A stretch of 29,413 bases of DNA from Holophagaceae bacterium. GTDB taxonomy: Bacteria; Acidobacteriota; Holophagae; Holophagales; Holophagaceae. Position numbers and translations under genes: made by a program. This document shows positions 18,349-25,868 of the stretch, one piece after another. Every line of letters starts with the position of its first letter. Positions within the stretch are counted from its first letter, which is position 1. Below the pieces are notes generated by a model, which made no database searches, was not told where the DNA came from, and saw only the letters and a list, made by a program, of their open reading frames with translations. The stretch is from positions 1 to 29,413 of the forward strand of contig JANXQX010000001.1 in NCBI GenBank assembly GCA_025353305.1. The letters run 5' to 3'.

Positions 18349-18390
18349 ACTCTCGACTCTCAACTCTCGACCCAGGACCCAGGACCCGGT
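18349..18390. repeat. ACTCTCG / ACCCAGG heptamer array
   Basis: Six consecutive 7-bp units: ACTCTCG, ACTCTCA, ACTCTCG, ACCCAGG, ACCCAGG, ACCCGGT. It directly abuts array C and ends just before the candidate -10 of the bacilliredoxin gene. Same period as the GTGGGCN arrays but a different unit. Confidence 0.8.
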
Positions 18391-18397
18391 CATGGCG

Positions 18398-18403
18398 TAT
18401 ACT
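18398..18403 (+). promoter_or_regulatory. Candidate -10 box for the bacilliredoxin gene
   Basis: TATACT at 18398-18403, 25 bases before the ATG. No good -35 box is visible at the expected distance because that position is occupied by the ACCCAGG heptamers, so activation or the repeat itself may matter. Confidence 0.4.
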
Positions 18404-18428
18404 GAGACTCTGTCAAGGAGCACCCAAG

Positions 18429-18857
18429 ATGTCCAATTACCCAGAACACATGGTGGCCCCCATGCGCGAGGAGCTTTCGCAGATCGGCTTCGAGCACCTG
18501 ATGAACCCCGAACAGGTGGATCAGGCGCTACAGCGCACCGGCACCACGCTGCTGGTGGTGAACAGCGTGTGCGGCTGTGCGGCCGCTGGGGCCCGGCCCG
18601 GCCTGACTTTGGCACTCAGGGACAAGGGCTTGAAATTCGATCACCTGGTCACGGTTTTCGCCGGAATGGAAAAGGAAGCCACCCAGGCCGCCCGGGAATA
18701 CTTCGAGGGCGCTGCCCCCAGTTCACCCCAGGCCGCCATCCTCAAGGATGGCCAGCTCCTGCACCTGCTCCAGCGCACGGATTTTCTAGGCCATGAGCCT
18801 GAAGAAATCGCCGCGACGCTCGAATCGGCCTACAAGCATTCCCTCGCCGTGGCTTAG
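18429..18857 (+). CDS. Bacilliredoxin BrxA/BrxB family protein
   Basis: 142-aa protein of the YphP/YqiW (DUF1094) family. The active site is CGC at Cys48-Gly-Cys50 (VNSVCGCAAAGARPG), the bacilliredoxin hallmark, and the C-terminal half carries FAGMEKEATQAAREYF and AAILKDGQLLHLLQR. Family members remove bacillithiol from proteins or act as thiol-disulfide isomerases; whether this organism makes bacillithiol cannot be told here. The start is ATG 18429 (MSNYPEHMV), with AAGGAG at 18415-18420, rather than an upstream in-frame start that would translate the heptamer repeats. Transcribed alone, convergent with the E1 gene. Confidence 0.92.
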   Translation: MSNYPEHMVAPMREELSQIGFEHLMNPEQVDQALQRTGTTLLVVNSVCGCAAAGARPGLTLALRDKGLKFDHLVTVFAGMEKEATQAAREYFEGAAPSSPQAAILKDGQLLHLLQRTDFLGHEPEEIAATLESAYKHSLAVA

Positions 18858-18889
18858 GCGCACAGGGGAAGATCTCCGCTGGGTGCGCC
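18857..18889. terminator. Possible bidirectional terminator hairpin
   Basis: GGCGCAC (18857-18863) pairs with GTGCGCC (18883-18889), overlapping the last base of the bacilliredoxin stop codon and lying 7 bases beyond the stop of the convergent E1 gene. There is no proper T-run on either side, so termination strength is uncertain. Confidence 0.4.
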
Positions 18890-18896
18890 TTCAGAA

Positions 18897-20972
18897 CTAA
18901 TACCCCAGCACTTTTCTCATCCCTGCCAGCACACGGTCGGTGTTGGGAAGAGTGGCCCGCTCCAGAATGCGATTGAAACCCACTGGGGTGAAGGTGCTGC
19001 CCACGCGCTCGATTGGGGCGTCCAGCCAGGCGAAGCATTCACTGGCTACTTGAGCCGCCAGCTCCCCACCGAAGCCGCCGAAGACCTTGTCCTCGTGCAC
19101 GATGAGCACGCGGTGGGTTTTCTTGACGGAAGCAAAGATCGTTTCGGTATCCAACGGACTCAGGCTGCGGAGATCGATGACTTCCACGCTGCGGCCTTCG
19201 GCTTCCAGTTTCCTGGCGGCCTCCAGGGCGAAGTGAACCGGCGTTCCATAGGCCAGCACCGTTAGTTCGCTACCGATGCTTCGGATGCGCGCCTTGCCGA
19301 AGGGCACCGCGAAATCGCTGGGGACCACGGCCTGGGCCAGTTTCGAGTTGTAGAGGAATTTCGGTTCGAGGAACAGCGTCATGCCCCGGCTGCGCATGGC
19401 CGTGCGGAGCAGTCCCGCGGCATCATCGGCGAAAGCCGGCACCACCACGCGGATGCCCGGCAAGTTCGTGAGCCAGGCTTCGACATTCTGGGAATGGTAC
19501 AGGCCGCCGCCGATGTAGCCGCCGGAGGCCAGGCGGATGGTGACATTGGGTGTGAACTGGCCGTTCGTGCGCCAGTATTCGTGACTGCATTCCACGATCT
19601 GCTCCGCGGCAGGCCAGATGTAATCGGCGAATTCAGCGCCTTCCACCACCACGCGGATCTGGTCGTTGAAACGGGAGAACCCGTTGGCGGTCCCAACGAT
19701 GTAGTCCTCGGCGATCGGAGCATTGAAGACTCGGCCGGGACCGAATTCAGGCTGCATGCCTTTCGAGACATTGAAGATTCCGCCCTTTTCCTTGTTGGCC
19801 ATGTCCTGGCCCCAGATGAAGGTGTCGGGATTGGAACGGAATTCTTCTTTCAGCGTCTGATTGAGGGACTGGATCAGGCTGATGGCCCCTCCCGTTTCCT
19901 GATGGGTTCCATCGGGGAATTTTTCGGAAACCCAGCCTTCGGGGATCACGAAATCGAAGATGCTGTCCGCCTTCGGGTCAGCGCTCTTGATGGCCTTTTC
20001 CGAGGCCTCGTTGTAAGTCGCCCGGTTTTCGGCCTCGATGGCTTTGAGCTCGGCTTCAGCGAGCCCGTTTTCCAGGCAGAACGTGCGGAACCGGGGCAGC
20101 GGATCCGCGGCCTTGGCCGCCGCCAATTCCGATGCATCGCGGTACCACTCGTGCTTGTCGGAATTTGAATGCGCCCCGATCCGAACGCAGGTGGCGTAGA
20201 CCATGGCCGGCCCGCCGCCGGTCCAGACGTAGTCCCGGGCTTCCTGCATGGCCCGCATGGAATCCATCACGTCCAGGCCGTCGGCCCGGATGATCTTGAG
20301 ATTCTGGAAACCCGTGAAGTTCTCGCATGCGAATTCATTGGCCGTCTGGTCGCGCTTGGGCACTGAAATGCCGTAGCCGTTGTCTTGCACAACGAAGATG
20401 ACCGGCAATTTTTCACGATCGGCGCCATTGATGGATTCGTAGCAGTAGCCCTCGGACAGAGAGCTTTCGCCCTGGCTGCTGAAGACGATGGCATCGGACT
20501 TGTAGTATTTCACCGCCCGGGCCAACCCCACGGCGTGCTGGGTGTGGTTGCCGGTGAGGCTGGATACGTTCTGGATGCCGATCTCGGGTTTGGCGAAATG
20601 ATTCGACATGTGGCGGCCGCCGCTTGCGGTATCGGCCGCTTTGGAAATGCCGTTCAGGATGATTTCCAATGGTGTGAGGCCGCCCGCCAGGCAGGTCATC
20701 AGATCGCGATAATAGGGGAACAGGTAATCCTGGCCGGCACGAAAATTGAGTCCCAGGGCCAGTTGGATTCCATCGTGGCCGGCGCACGGGGCGTGGTAGG
20801 ACCAGCCGATGGCCTGCTTCAAATAGTTGGGCGCCTTGTCATCCAGCACCCGGCCCATGTGCATTAGGCCGTACATCCGCTTCAGTTCGCCTGGGACCGG
20901 AGTGGGGAGTTTTTCCTGGCTCCCGCCGCCGAGAGCTTCCAGTGCGACCCGAATCAGTGTTGGTGTATCCAA
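18897..20972 (-). CDS. 2-oxoacid dehydrogenase E1, fused alpha and beta subunits
   Basis: 691-aa thiamine-diphosphate enzyme joining E1-alpha (residues 1 to about 340) and E1-beta (about 360-691). The TPP-binding region in the alpha half runs from GESSLSEG to VQDNGYGISVP (about 168-204), with YRDLMTCLAGG before it. The beta half has EDYIVGTANGFS, VEGAEFADYIWPA and the C-terminal VHEDKVFGGFGGELAAQV. Such fusions are usually annotated as branched-chain 2-oxoacid or pyruvate dehydrogenase E1; the substrate is not decidable. No E2 or E3 gene is nearby. The start is TTG 20972, six bases after GGAGG; the TTG at 20978 touches GGAGG directly and is unlikely. It decarboxylates 2-oxoacids and passes the acyl group to lipoylated E2. 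Confidence 0.93.
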   Translation of the reverse strand: MDTPTLIRVALEALGGGSQEKLPTPVPGELKRMYGLMHMGRVLDDKAPNYLKQAIGWSYHAPCAGHDGIQLALGLNFRAGQDYLFPYYRDLMTCLAGGLTPLEIILNGISKAADTASGGRHMSNHFAKPEIGIQNVSSLTGNHTQHAVGLARAVKYYKSDAIVFSSQGESSLSEGYCYESINGADREKLPVIFVVQDNGYGISVPKRDQTANEFACENFTGFQNLKIIRADGLDVMDSMRAMQEARDYVWTGGGPAMVYATCVRIGAHSNSDKHEWYRDASELAAAKAADPLPRFRTFCLENGLAEAELKAIEAENRATYNEASEKAIKSADPKADSIFDFVIPEGWVSEKFPDGTHQETGGAISLIQSLNQTLKEEFRSNPDTFIWGQDMANKEKGGIFNVSKGMQPEFGPGRVFNAPIAEDYIVGTANGFSRFNDQIRVVVEGAEFADYIWPAAEQIVECSHEYWRTNGQFTPNVTIRLASGGYIGGGLYHSQNVEAWLTNLPGIRVVVPAFADDAAGLLRTAMRSRGMTLFLEPKFLYNSKLAQAVVPSDFAVPFGKARIRSIGSELTVLAYGTPVHFALEAARKLEAEGRSVEVIDLRSLSPLDTETIFASVKKTHRVLIVHEDKVFGGFGGELAAQVASECFAWLDAPIERVGSTFTPVGFNRILERATLPNTDRVLAGMRKVLGY

Positions 20973-21138
20973 CAGCAACCTCCGTCCACGGCGCCCAAGC
21001 GGTGCCGCCGACAGTCATCATCCCATGATTGAGGCCGGGCCTCAAAAGGCCGTGCCAGTTGATCGGCCTCTGAACACCCTAAAGCACCGTGTTGGCCCGT
21101 TTGAACTTCCCAGGACCTGGATGGAAGGGTCTTGCCGG

Positions 21139-22143
21139 CTAGGGGCCGATTGGCCGGAACGGCCGGCCTGAGCCATCCACCAGATGGGGGAGAAAGAGGT
21201 TGCGCGTCACATGGTCGGTGGCGATGTGCTGTGCCTTTGAAGCCAGCGCCACGTTGTATTCCGCCTGGCTGTCGATGCGCCACACCCGGCTGACGAAACC
21301 CGCCCGATAGACCGCCGCCGGAATGTTCAGTCCATCGTTGTTGTGGCAATTGAAGAACACCGCGTTCAGCCAGTTGTCTCCGGGCTTCAGGTTCAATTTG
21401 GCCAGAACGTTATCCTCCGGCGCGGCAAAGATGTTCCTGTTGCCCACATATCCCTGATGCCCGTCGCGGAAACCGCCGTCGTAGCCCAGCACATCGTATA
21501 GGTATCGCTCGTTCGCCTTGTCGTTCCCCATCATCACAAAGATGAACTTGCCCCCAAGGCTGTCCAGCTCCGGCCAGCCCACCCGTCGAATCGCATCCCT
21601 TAGATTGGAAGCCCCCGGAGCGCCTTGTTTCAGCATCGCAGGCCGGTAGATCAGGCCGCCCATGCTGGCATCGATGGTCGCATCCAGGTCGGCCGGATTA
21701 TGCCCATCGCCTTTCCAGTCGTCCTTTAGCTCAAACCAGATCGTGATGACATCGTGATTGGGGTGCTCATTGTGATACTTCCGGAATTTGGCCAGCCCAC
21801 CCTTCAAGTTGTCGATATAGTTGCCGCCCGAAAACACATGGGTGACGTGATAGACGCTCCAGTTTCCCGCGGCTGCGTCGTTGTGGAGGTCCAGCTCGAA
21901 GGACCGGATGCCCCTGGCAAGCTGCGTCTCAATGTTGTCTTTCGGGCCGTTGTCGTCATAGGAGTTGTGGGAGGAAAGCTGTTGCACCTGGTTGTACCGC
22001 AGCCGGTGGTCGCGCACCACCGGCCCGGCGACAACCGAAGGCTGACCCGACCCTCGGATCGAAGGCGTCGTGGAAGGAACCTGGCCCAAAGCGTTCCCAA
22101 CCACTCCCAATGCCGCAAGCGTCAGCAGTGTCTTGAACTTCAT
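21139..22143 (-). CDS. Secreted Ca2+-dependent PI-PLC-like phosphodiesterase
   Basis: 334-aa protein with a signal peptide (residues 1-20, MKFKTLLTLAALGVVGNALG) and a PLC-like TIM-barrel. The motif LSSHNSYDDNG (His59) is the first catalytic histidine region; SFELDLH (Glu83, Asp85) fits the metal-binding acidic pair; YHVTHVF (His99/His102) supplies a second histidine candidate; VITIWFELKD follows. This pattern matches the bacterial Ca2+-dependent phosphoinositide phospholipase C-like family. Substrate is unknown; a glycerophospholipid or phosphodiester is likely. The start is ATG 22143, which overlaps the TGA of the GAF gene by one base, with GGAG 8 bases upstream. An upstream in-frame start would mask the signal peptide. 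About 165 bases after it up to the E1 gene hold nothing clear. Confidence 0.82.
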   Translation of the reverse strand: MKFKTLLTLAALGVVGNALGQVPSTTPSIRGSGQPSVVAGPVVRDHRLRYNQVQQLSSHNSYDDNGPKDNIETQLARGIRSFELDLHNDAAAGNWSVYHVTHVFSGGNYIDNLKGGLAKFRKYHNEHPNHDVITIWFELKDDWKGDGHNPADLDATIDASMGGLIYRPAMLKQGAPGASNLRDAIRRVGWPELDSLGGKFIFVMMGNDKANERYLYDVLGYDGGFRDGHQGYVGNRNIFAAPEDNVLAKLNLKPGDNWLNAVFFNCHNNDGLNIPAAVYRAGFVSRVWRIDSQAEYNVALASKAQHIATDHVTRNLFLPHLVDGSGRPFRPIGP

Positions 22144-23186
22144 CAGGAATTCTCCACGTCCTCGGGGCGCAGAAACCGCCAAGTGAAAGCCATATCCGGT
22201 TTCTTGAGGCTTTCTCGCAGGGCTATCTCGCAGCGATGTTGGGCCATGCTGAGCTGGACATCATCCAGCTCGGTCTCCCAGAAAGTGCCACCCATGGCGA
22301 TCTCGCCCATTTCTTCCCGGATGCGTTCGATCAGGATCTCCGCGCCGCTTTGCGGGGTATGGGGAAGCAGCAAAATGAACCGGTCCCGGCCGATATCCAC
22401 CAGCAGATCCTCACCGCGCAAACTCATTGAAATGTCGTTATGGACTTTCCGCCTTCTCGGCGAATCCGGCCAATGCCAAAGCACCACCGCCATGGGCTCG
22501 CCCCGTCGCCTGGCCATGAACAGGTTCGCCCGCAGCCAGACTTCCAGATAGCGCTGATTGGGCAGTCCGGAAGTGGGACTTTGCAACGCGCTGTCCTCCA
22601 CCACCGCCGAGGTCAGATCCAGGCTGTCGCGGGTAAGGCGCAATTCATGTTTCAGGGCTTCCACTTCCAAGGTCCGGCTCAGCAGATTGGCCACCGCATT
22701 CACCAACGCGATGGAGCTTCTGGAAAATTCCTTTGGTTCCCCGTGCTGAACCGAGAGCACACCGATGGGCCGACCACCCTCCCGCAGAGCCGTGCCGATA
22801 TAGGAGCAGATCCCCAGTTCCTTATAGGCTGGCTCATGGGACCAGTGGGGATCCTCCCCGGCATTCCGGATCACCAGGGAACGGTTGGGTCGTTCCAGCA
22901 CACGCGGACAAAAGCTCCGTTCCGGTTCATGAATCGGGCTGGTCAGGACTGAAATCTTGGCCTCGGCCCACCAGAAAGTCTCCAGACCGAGATTCGTATG
23001 GCGCACCATGACAGCCCGATCAACTTTCAGCTGCTTCACGAGCAGTTTGAGACAGTGGCCAAAGAGCTGGGTGGCATCCGACGAGGATTTTTCCAGGATG
23101 GAAGAAAGGGCGTTCAGATGATCTTCGGCCTCTTCGTGGCTGCGGTGCCTCGGGCCCACCTGGATGGCCTCGAACTCCGACTCCAT
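22143..23186 (-). CDS. GAF-domain protein with a degenerate GGDEF-like domain
   Basis: 347-aa soluble protein. Residues about 30-175 form a GAF domain (RAVMVRHTNLG..., SYIGTALREGGRPIGVLSVQHGEPKEFS). Residues about 195-340 follow the diguanylate cyclase pattern (SPTSGLPNQRYLEVWL, then LRGEDLLVDIGRDRFILLLPHTP), but the active site reads GRDRF (266-270) in place of GGDEF and the substrate-binding Asp/Asn region is changed, so cyclase activity is unlikely. It is probably a sensor or adaptor. AGGAGG lies 5 bases before the ATG. Its stop overlaps the ATG of the PI-PLC-like gene, so the two are coupled. A 6-bp inverted repeat lies 25 bases upstream. Confidence 0.8.
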   Translation of the reverse strand: MESEFEAIQVGPRHRSHEEAEDHLNALSSILEKSSSDATQLFGHCLKLLVKQLKVDRAVMVRHTNLGLETFWWAEAKISVLTSPIHEPERSFCPRVLERPNRSLVIRNAGEDPHWSHEPAYKELGICSYIGTALREGGRPIGVLSVQHGEPKEFSRSSIALVNAVANLLSRTLEVEALKHELRLTRDSLDLTSAVVEDSALQSPTSGLPNQRYLEVWLRANLFMARRRGEPMAVVLWHWPDSPRRRKVHNDISMSLRGEDLLVDIGRDRFILLLPHTPQSGAEILIERIREEMGEIAMGGTFWETELDDVQLSMAQHRCEIALRESLKKPDMAFTWRFLRPEDVENS

Positions 23187-23210
23187 GGATGCCTCCTGAA
23201 AACCTGGCGG

Positions 23211-23232
23211 ACTATTGTCTACAAAGAATAGT
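23211..23232. promoter_or_regulatory. Inverted repeat in the promoter region of the GAF gene
   Basis: ACTATT (23211-23216) and AATAGT (23227-23232) form a perfect 6-bp inverted repeat with a 10-base spacer in an unusually AT-rich stretch. It is placed 25 bases upstream of the GAF gene start on the minus strand and could be an operator. The rest of the 23187-23366 gap shows no gene; only a short CGGAG/CTCCG hairpin is visible near 23350. Confidence 0.3.
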
Positions 23233-23366
23233 AGCTCTTTAAAGGTTCAAGGGAACTGGTATGTTCTAAGAAAAAATAGTCATCTGGTTTCAGATTCGCG
23301 GGTATTGATTTCCCTATGGGGTCTTTGTCTGGGCACATCATGATTCCGGAGTGATCTCCGAGCCAG

Positions 23367-23406
23367 TTAGTAGCTGATGACCCTTAAGTTGGGATCCACT
23401 TCCTCT
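23367..23406 (-). pseudogene. Orphan second copy of the nfu 3' end
   Basis: 40 bases matching 23468-23507 at 38 positions. Read on the minus strand it encodes the last 12 residues of Nfu plus the stop (EEVDPNLRVISY). The two differences are synonymous third- or first-position changes (CCA to CCC for Pro, CTA to TTA for Leu). Similarity ends abruptly on both sides. It is either a remnant of a paralogous nfu or a scar of allele replacement. Confidence 0.8.
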
Positions 23407-23467
23407 CGGTATGGCTTTGCCATACACGAGGCCTCGAAGGTCAAGTCCCTGTTTGCAGGGAGGACCC
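23407..23467. repeat. Palindrome-rich 61-bp segment between the two nfu tails
   Basis: Contains three palindromic features: a perfect hairpin GTATGGC-TTT-GCCATAC (23409-23425), the 10-bp palindrome CGAGGCCTCG (23427-23436), and a hairpin CCCTG-TTTG-CAGGG (23447-23460). No T-run follows. It lies just downstream of the intact nfu gene and may protect its mRNA 3' end or be a small repetitive element. Confidence 0.6.
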
Positions 23468-24013
23468 TTAGTAGCTGATGACCCTTAGGTTTGGATCCAC
23501 TTCCTCTTGCAACATCCCCTCGATGTAGCGGAGGGTGCCGCTGGTGGAACTGGGGCAGGCGCCGCAGGCGCCGTGGTAGGCGATTTGCAAAACCCCCCCG
23601 TCAAAGGAGATCACTTCCAGCCCTCCACCATCGCCCGCAAGGCCCGGCCGGATCCGGTTGTCCAATAAGTCATTGATTTTCCGCAGCGTCTCGTCATCCC
23701 CTGCGTCCGGCCCCGCGGCGATATGGCCGCCCACGGAGGTTTCCTCTGCCTTCAAATCCTCAATCACCTCGCAGATGGGGTCGATGAGATCGGTCCATTC
23801 GGAGCCGGTTTCTTTGTTCACGGTAACGAAGCGGTCCATGTAGAAGACAGACGTCACCTTTCCCAGCGCGAAGATACCCGAAGCCAGGGGGTCGCCGACC
23901 GCCGAAGCGAAATCCTTGAAGCTTCGGGTGCCGCTGCGCAGGATCGCGGGCTGCACGATGAATTTCAGCGCATCGGGATTCGGCGTGGGCTCGATGTTGA
24001 TGACCTTCGGCAT
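23468..24013 (-). CDS. nfu: Nfu-type iron-sulfur cluster carrier protein
   Basis: 181-aa protein with an Nfu N-terminal domain (residues 1-88: INIEPTPNPDALKFIV, then FASAVGDPLASGIFAL and YMDRFVTVNK) and a NifU C-terminal domain (about 108-181) with the cluster-binding Cys150-Gly-Ala-Cys153 in HGACGACPSS. It holds and delivers Fe-S clusters to client apoproteins, such as NifJ-type enzymes. GGAG lies 6 bases before the ATG. Transcribed alone and divergent from the IMPase-family gene. Its 3' end is duplicated downstream at 23367-23406. Confidence 0.93.
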   Translation of the reverse strand: MPKVINIEPTPNPDALKFIVQPAILRSGTRSFKDFASAVGDPLASGIFALGKVTSVFYMDRFVTVNKETGSEWTDLIDPICEVIEDLKAEETSVGGHIAAGPDAGDDETLRKINDLLDNRIRPGLAGDGGGLEVISFDGGVLQIAYHGACGACPSSTSGTLRYIEGMLQEEVDPNLRVISY

Positions 24014-24119
24014 GACCAGCTCCAGTCCAATAGGTTACCGCTCCGGTCAAGATTAAGCGATGGCAAAACGAAGTGTGATTCCTTGGGTCCGGTATGGTTC
24101 ATTGGAGGCATGGTGATCT

Positions 24120-24902
24120 GTGTTTGAAGCCCAACGGGAGGCCTGCGTGGAAGCCGCCAGGGTCGGTGGCCAAGTGCTGCTGCGGCACTTCCGCAAGCTC
24201 GAGCCGGGATCCATCCATGAAAAGACCAGGAATGATTACGTGAGCATCGCCGACCAGGAAGCTGAAGCGGCCATCCGTGAAGTGTTGGATTTCCGGTTTC
24301 CACAATACGGTTTTCAGGGCGAAGAGGGCGGTGCTTTCGGAGATTCAGAGCGGCGCTGGATCGTGGATCCCTTGGATGGCACCTTGAACTTCATCCAGGG
24401 CTTTCCCCATTGGTGCGTGTCCGTGGGCCTTTGGGATGGCGAGGGCGGAGTCGCGGGTTGTGTGTTGGACCCGTTGAAGGGCGATGAATTCGTCGCGGTG
24501 CGGGGCCTGGGGGCCACCTGGAACGGCAGGCCCATGCGCGTTTCTGCACAGCCAGGCCTGGACGGCGCCTTTCTCGCAATGGGTTTCGCATATCAACTGG
24601 GGGATCGCTTCCCCATCTTTTTGGAGGCCTTCCGGAACATTTTTCCCAGAGCCAAAGGTATGCGTCGCGCGGGCTCAGCCGCCTTGGATCTGGCCCACGT
24701 CGCAGCCGGCATCTTCGACGGCTATTTCGAGATGGGTTTGAAACCCTGGGACCTGGCCGCAGGAGCGCTGCTGGTGCGGGAAGCCGGCGGCAGCATCAGC
24801 GACTGGCAGGGCGGCGAAACCTGGTTCGACAGCGGCGACATCGTGGCCGCGGCGCCAGGCGTGCAACCGGAATTGGTCAGGGCCATGGGGACCCATGGCT
24901 GA
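24120..24902 (+). CDS. Inositol monophosphatase family phosphatase
   Basis: 260-aa Mg2+-dependent, Li+-sensitive-type phosphatase of the IMPase/SuhB/CysQ fold. Metal ligands are present: Glu68-Glu69 (GEEGG), Asp83 and Asp86 (WIVDPLDGTLNF) and Asp211 (PWDLAAGALLVREAGG). The substrate may be inositol 1-phosphate, another sugar phosphate, or 3'-phosphoadenosine 5'-phosphate (PAP). A PAP phosphatase would make sense beside the PAPS and sulfotransferase genes 20 kb away, but overall it reads more like IMPase. The start is GTG 24120; GGAGG lies 11 bases upstream, a bit far. The ATG at 24110 is in a frame closed within six codons. Confidence 0.9.
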   Translation: MFEAQREACVEAARVGGQVLLRHFRKLEPGSIHEKTRNDYVSIADQEAEAAIREVLDFRFPQYGFQGEEGGAFGDSERRWIVDPLDGTLNFIQGFPHWCVSVGLWDGEGGVAGCVLDPLKGDEFVAVRGLGATWNGRPMRVSAQPGLDGAFLAMGFAYQLGDRFPIFLEAFRNIFPRAKGMRRAGSAALDLAHVAAGIFDGYFEMGLKPWDLAAGALLVREAGGSISDWQGGETWFDSGDIVAAAPGVQPELVRAMGTHG

Positions 24903-24975
24903 TGGCGGCAGGCGCCAGGATTTGGTCCGCAAGATAGCATTTGCCGATTTTCGATTGTAGATAAGGCGTCGTTCG

Positions 24976-25221
24976 GTGGTGCAGGTGATCAGAAGGCCCT
25001 ACGCTGGAGGGGTGCGCCGCTTAGACCCCCTTCCAACTCCTGCCGAGGCCCTGGCCCTCTGCGAGCAACTGTATCGCGAGGGGACTGGGCTGAATTTGAT
25101 GCGCCACCTTCTACCCGCAGGGGCTAGCGATGCTGAGATTTTGCGATTCCGCGATCGCTTGAAGAGACTGCAAAGACGCCCAAGCCGATGCATGGCCGAG
25201 CAGGACGAAGGAGAGGGCTGA
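24976..25221 (+). CDS. Small protein paired with a nucleotidyltransferase, possible antitoxin
   Basis: 81-aa, charged, mostly alpha-helical-looking protein (TPAEALALCEQLYREG, then SDAEILRFRDRLKRLQRR) with no family I recognise. The start is taken as GTG 24976 with a weak AAGG; the exact start is uncertain because several GTG codons follow in frame. Its TGA overlaps the ATG of the nucleotidyltransferase gene by one base, so the two are translationally coupled. A small upstream protein coupled to a MNT-like enzyme resembles toxin-antitoxin layouts; this is inference. Confidence 0.6.
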   Translation: MVQVIRRPYAGGVRRLDPLPTPAEALALCEQLYREGTGLNLMRHLLPAGASDAEILRFRDRLKRLQRRPSRCMAEQDEGEG

Positions 25222-25739
25222 TGCTCGACGCCCGCCTCGTGTCCATGCTGGAGCGCCATGACGTCCCTTTCTGCCTCATCGGCGGTTTGGCCATGGCTGC
25301 CTGGGGCGTGGCGCGCTACACCGCAGATGCGGACCTGCTCACACTGGACCCGCGCATCCTCGACCCCACGCTCTGGTCGGAGTGGGAAGGCGAGGCACCT
25401 CGCATTACCAGAGGGGACATTGATGATCCACTTGGTGGCGTGGTCCGATTCCTTGGCCCCCCTCGCCAGGACCTGATCTTGGGACGCGGTGCGGCTGCCC
25501 GCCTGGCCCTGGATTCCTGCGAACAATCCGATTCCTTCCCCTGCCCGGTAGCCTCTCCCCTTGGCCTCATTCTGCTCAAGCTGGAGGCCACCAGCCCCCA
25601 GGATGCCGCCGACATCCTTGCCCTTCTGGCCAATGCTGAAGCCTTGAGCCGACCCTCTCTCAAGGCCCAGGTCGAGTCCCTCGTTCTCCAACTCACCCCT
25701 GATGCACAAGTTTTCTGGAAGAAAATCTCCCGGCTCTGA
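25221..25739 (+). CDS. MNT-like nucleotidyltransferase-fold protein
   Basis: 172-aa protein. The N-terminus HDVPFCLIGGLAMAAWGVARYTADADLL has the pol-beta nucleotidyltransferase signature: GG at 21-22 followed by DxD (Asp36-Ala-Asp38). The rest (RITRGDIDDPLGGVVRFLGPPRQDLILGR, LILLKLEATSPQDAADILAL) fits the small NTases seen in toxin-antitoxin and similar cassettes. Family members transfer nucleotides to proteins or tRNA, but some are inactive. ATG 25221 is used; an earlier in-frame start at 25188 would overlap the upstream gene more. Most likely the effector of a two-gene cassette; it could also be a housekeeping NTase of unknown role. Confidence 0.7.
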   Translation: MLDARLVSMLERHDVPFCLIGGLAMAAWGVARYTADADLLTLDPRILDPTLWSEWEGEAPRITRGDIDDPLGGVVRFLGPPRQDLILGRGAAARLALDSCEQSDSFPCPVASPLGLILLKLEATSPQDAADILALLANAEALSRPSLKAQVESLVLQLTPDAQVFWKKISRL

Positions 25740-25868
25740 GCCGTTTCCTCTCCCACCCCAGGAAAGTACCGGGAATTCAAACGCCTCACCCTGATGGCGC
25801 GGGTGGCTGGAGCCTGGGTTTTTAGGCTGTGTCCTGGGAATAGCGACGCCAATGGTCCCACGACTTTA

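Noticed and set aside
18183..18390. Repeat arrays considered as a CRISPR
   Set aside because: Units are 7 bp, contiguous, degenerate and without spacers; no cas genes nearby.
21029..21045. GAGGC/GCCTC hairpin after the PI-PLC-like gene
   Set aside because: Stem of only 5 bp and no T-run; could be chance in GC-rich DNA.
24976..25739. Pair considered as HEPN-MNT toxin-antitoxin
   Set aside because: The small protein shows no HEPN RxxxxH motif; kept only as a possible novel TA-like cassette.
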